Positions 6,717-7,928 of a stretch of DNA of 7,928 bases are shown here, piece by piece. This stretch comes from Actinomycetes bacterium. Lineage in GTDB: Bacteria; Actinomycetota; Acidimicrobiia; Acidimicrobiales; JAKAOS01. The number at the start of each line of letters is the position of its first letter. The first letter of the stretch is position 1. Both the position numbers and the translations under genes were made by a program. The stretch spans positions 1 through 7,928 of the forward strand of contig JAJYGW010000205.1 of assembly GCA_021790615.1 (NCBI GenBank), written 5' to 3'. The notes under the pieces were generated by a model that had not been told where the DNA came from, searched no databases, and saw only the letters and a list, made by a program, of their open reading frames with translations.

Positions 6717-6783
6717 GTCTCGCAGAGCTCGGCCGAGGGAGTCTCGCAGAGCTCGGCCGAGGGAGTCTCGCAGAGCTCGGCCG
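6717..6783 (-). repeat. 24-bp tandem repeat, 2.8 copies, upstream of the DUF2237 core
   Basis: Units are 6717-6740, 6741-6764 and a partial third, 6765-6783. The copies are identical where they overlap. Each full unit contains the 10-bp palindrome CTCGGCCGAG plus GAGCTC. Read on the - strand in the DUF2237 frame, a unit encodes AELCETPS. It lies between the DUF47 stop and the likely DUF2237 start, so it is either leader DNA or a repeat-coding N-terminal extension. Confidence 0.9.
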
Positions 6784-6822
6784 CTCGGGGACCCGGCGGT
6801 AGGCCGCGGGAGCCGGAGCGGC

Positions 6823-7767
6823 TCACACCTCCGCGAGCACGGCGTACCAGAGCCGGTCGGCGACCGCCACGACGAGCTCGCCGAGTCGCGCGTAGGACCG
6901 GTAGAGCTCCCGGCTCGTGAGGAGCTCCCTCCCGGTCACCACATCCAGGAACGGCCCGCCGGGGGGAGAACCCGTACCGCCGAGAGGCTGCGGGCCGAGG
7001 AGCGCGCGCAGCGCGTCCCGGTAGACGTAGGCCACCGCGCGCCCCTCCGCCGTCGCCCGGTCGGCGGCGACCCCGGCTTCGCCGTGACCCTTGTGGAGCG
7101 CCCCGAACCCCTCGACGAGGTGGCCCATCCCGGCGTGGACGTGGCTCGCCATCGACTCGGCGAAGGAGTCCGGACGCCAGCCCAGCTCGTCCGCCTCAGC
7201 CGCGATATCGCGGAGCGCGTTGACGACGCGGTCGCACCGCTCCGAGAGCAGGTAGAGGTCCTCCTGGTCGATGGGGGTCGCGAGCGCCCCCCGGAGTGCC
7301 TCGAGGAGTGTCCGTCGCGCGTCGTCGGCCTCCCGCTCGAGCGCGGCCAGCTCATCCGGGCCGGGGGGACCCGCCTCACGCTCGATGCCTCCTGCGCCTT
7401 CGCAAACCCCTCCGCTCGCACTGCTCCCTGGTGCGGTGCTCACGCCGCGGCCTTCACGCGCGCCGCTTCCTGCGCTCCTGTCGGCCCCGAGCCCCCCGCC
7501 ACTCCCTGCGGTCCCGCCACGCCCCGTTGTCCCGTCGCCCCCTGCGGTCCCGCCACTCCCCGTTGTCCCGTCGCCCCCCGCTCGCCCGCCGGCGGAGGAC
7601 CAGGCGAGGAAGGCGGCGGCGGCGCGGACGGACACCTGGCCCTGCGCCACCAGGAGACCGACGACGTCCGGTGCCACCCGCGAGAAGAACCGGCGAAACC
7701 CCTGGGTCGGCCAGGGCCTTCGCGTGCTCCCGGCGCTCGGCTTGCTCTCGGCGCTCGGCGTGCTCAC
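6823..7767 (-). CDS. DUF47 (PhoU-like) protein, partner of PiT phosphate transporter, with long Gly-rich insert
   Basis: DUF47 proteins are helical, PhoU-related and commonly encoded beside PiT permeases (as orfA-pit in Sinorhizobium). They are thought to modulate phosphate uptake at the membrane. This one has 314 residues against roughly 205-215 usual. The first helix FRRFFSRVAPDVVGLLVAQG (24-43) and its continuation to about 56 are normal. Residues about 57-137 are a Gly/Ala/Ser/Thr-rich stretch with two copies of a 12-residue motif (GDGTTGSGGTAG and a Ser-to-Arg variant, 65-88). The family core then resumes: ELAALEREADDARRTLLEAL (139-158), the diagnostic ATPIDQEDLYLLSERCDRVV (163-182), and a last helix ending in LAEV. 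A second Gly/Pro-rich loop lies at 258-271. Start GTG 7767 overlaps the pit stop as GTGA, so the pair should be cotranscribed. Its ribosome site is poor. Confidence 0.85.
   Translation of the reverse strand: MSTPSAESKPSAGSTRRPWPTQGFRRFFSRVAPDVVGLLVAQGQVSVRAAAAFLAWSSAGGRAGGDGTTGSGGTAGGDGTTGRGGTAGSGGGLGADRSAGSGAREGRGVSTAPGSSASGGVCEGAGGIEREAGPPGPDELAALEREADDARRTLLEALRGALATPIDQEDLYLLSERCDRVVNALRDIAAEADELGWRPDSFAESMASHVHAGMGHLVEGFGALHKGHGEAGVAADRATAEGRAVAYVYRDALRALLGPQPLGGTGSPPGGPFLDVVTGRELLTSRELYRSYARLGELVVAVADRLWYAVLAEV
7506..7577 (-). repeat. 36-bp tandem repeat, 2 copies, inside the DUF47 gene
   Basis: The units 7506-7541 and 7542-7577 differ at one base (CACGCCCC versus CACTCCCC). They encode the duplicated 12-residue Gly/Thr-rich motif of the DUF47 linker. 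The near identity points to a recent in-frame duplication. Confidence 0.9.
7723..7766 (-). repeat. 18-bp tandem repeat, 2.4 copies, at the start of the DUF47 gene
   Basis: Units are 7723-7740 and 7741-7758, plus a partial copy at 7759-7766. The full units share CGGCGCTCGG and differ at two other bases. On the - strand they encode a six-residue pattern, STPSAE then SKPSAG, directly after the GTG start. They also contain the pit stop codon. Confidence 0.75.
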
Positions 7768-7928
7768 GGGAGCCGCCGCAGGATCTCGAACACGCCGGCC
7801 GCGAGCAGCGCCGAGGCCGGCACGGTCACCACCCACATCGCGAGGATCTCGAGCACCCCCGACCACCGGACGTGGTGCCGGCGTCCCGTCACCCCCGTCC
7901 CCACCATCGCAGAGGTGACCACCGTGGA
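7764..7928 (-). CDS. PiT-family inorganic phosphate transporter, C-terminal end (5' part outside window)
   Basis: The frame enters at base 7928 on the - strand and ends at TGA 7766-7764, giving 54 residues. PiT permeases carry phosphate, as a metal-phosphate complex or with a cation, across the inner membrane. The fragment starts with STVVTSAMVGTGVTGRR, matching the glycine-rich segment before the last helix. A basic loop (RRHHVRW) follows, then one hydrophobic helix of about 23 residues (VLEILAMWVVTVPASALLAA and following) with the W..T.P signature of the PiT C-terminus. It ends RRLP. The next gene, DUF47, is the usual partner and overlaps this stop by 3 bases, which supports the call from so short a piece. 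Whether the rest of the gene is intact cannot be seen. Confidence 0.82.
   Translation of the reverse strand, partial: STVVTSAMVGTGVTGRRHHVRWSGVLEILAMWVVTVPASALLAAGVFEILRRLP

Noticed and set aside
6717..6783. CRISPR array
   Set aside because: The units are directly adjacent 24-bp copies with no unique spacers, and no cas genes are present.
7506..7577. Mobile element ends or attachment site
   Set aside because: The repeats are tandem and in-frame within a coding region. No transposase, integrase or tRNA lies nearby.

Overview
This looks like chromosomal DNA from a very GC-rich bacterium, most likely an actinobacterium. The support is dense coding, strong G/C at third codon positions, frequent GTG starts, and a myo-inositol catabolic (iol) gene set next to a PiT-type phosphate transport module. 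All nine gene ends visible here use TGA. The taxonomic call is an inference from composition and gene content only.

Left part (about 1-3420 and on to 5396): an iol locus in two converging arms. On the + strand lie the 3' end of iolD (diketo-inositol hydrolase), iolG (inositol 2-dehydrogenase) and iolE (inosose dehydratase), joined by 4-base stop/start overlaps. On the - strand lie iolC, a kinase fused to a DUF2090 aldolase-like domain, and iolB (5-deoxyglucuronate isomerase), also overlapping by 4 bases. Together these cover dehydrogenation, dehydration, ring hydrolysis, isomerisation, phosphorylation and probably aldol cleavage of myo-inositol. iolA, a transporter and a regulator are not in the window. 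iolG carries an in-frame TGA at codon 217, where relatives have glycine. The frame is otherwise open, so this is either a very recent nonsense mutation or a sequencing error.

Middle (5397-6316): a 204-base gap that probably holds the iolCB promoter, then a GNAT-family acetyltransferase on the - strand.

Right part (6317-7928, all - strand): the 3' end of a PiT phosphate permease, a DUF47 (PhoU-like) partner overlapping it by 3 bases, and a DUF2237 protein of unknown function directly downstream. The DUF47 protein has an unusual Gly/Ala/Ser-rich insert of about 80 residues. Three short tandem repeats (units 18, 36 and 24 bp, all multiples of three) lie within about 1.1 kb here.

I saw no tRNA, rRNA, CRISPR array, insertion sequence or phage gene. 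Most of the window is ordinary metabolism. The points worth a second look are the iolG stop, the repeat-rich phosphate module and the placement of the DUF2237 gene.
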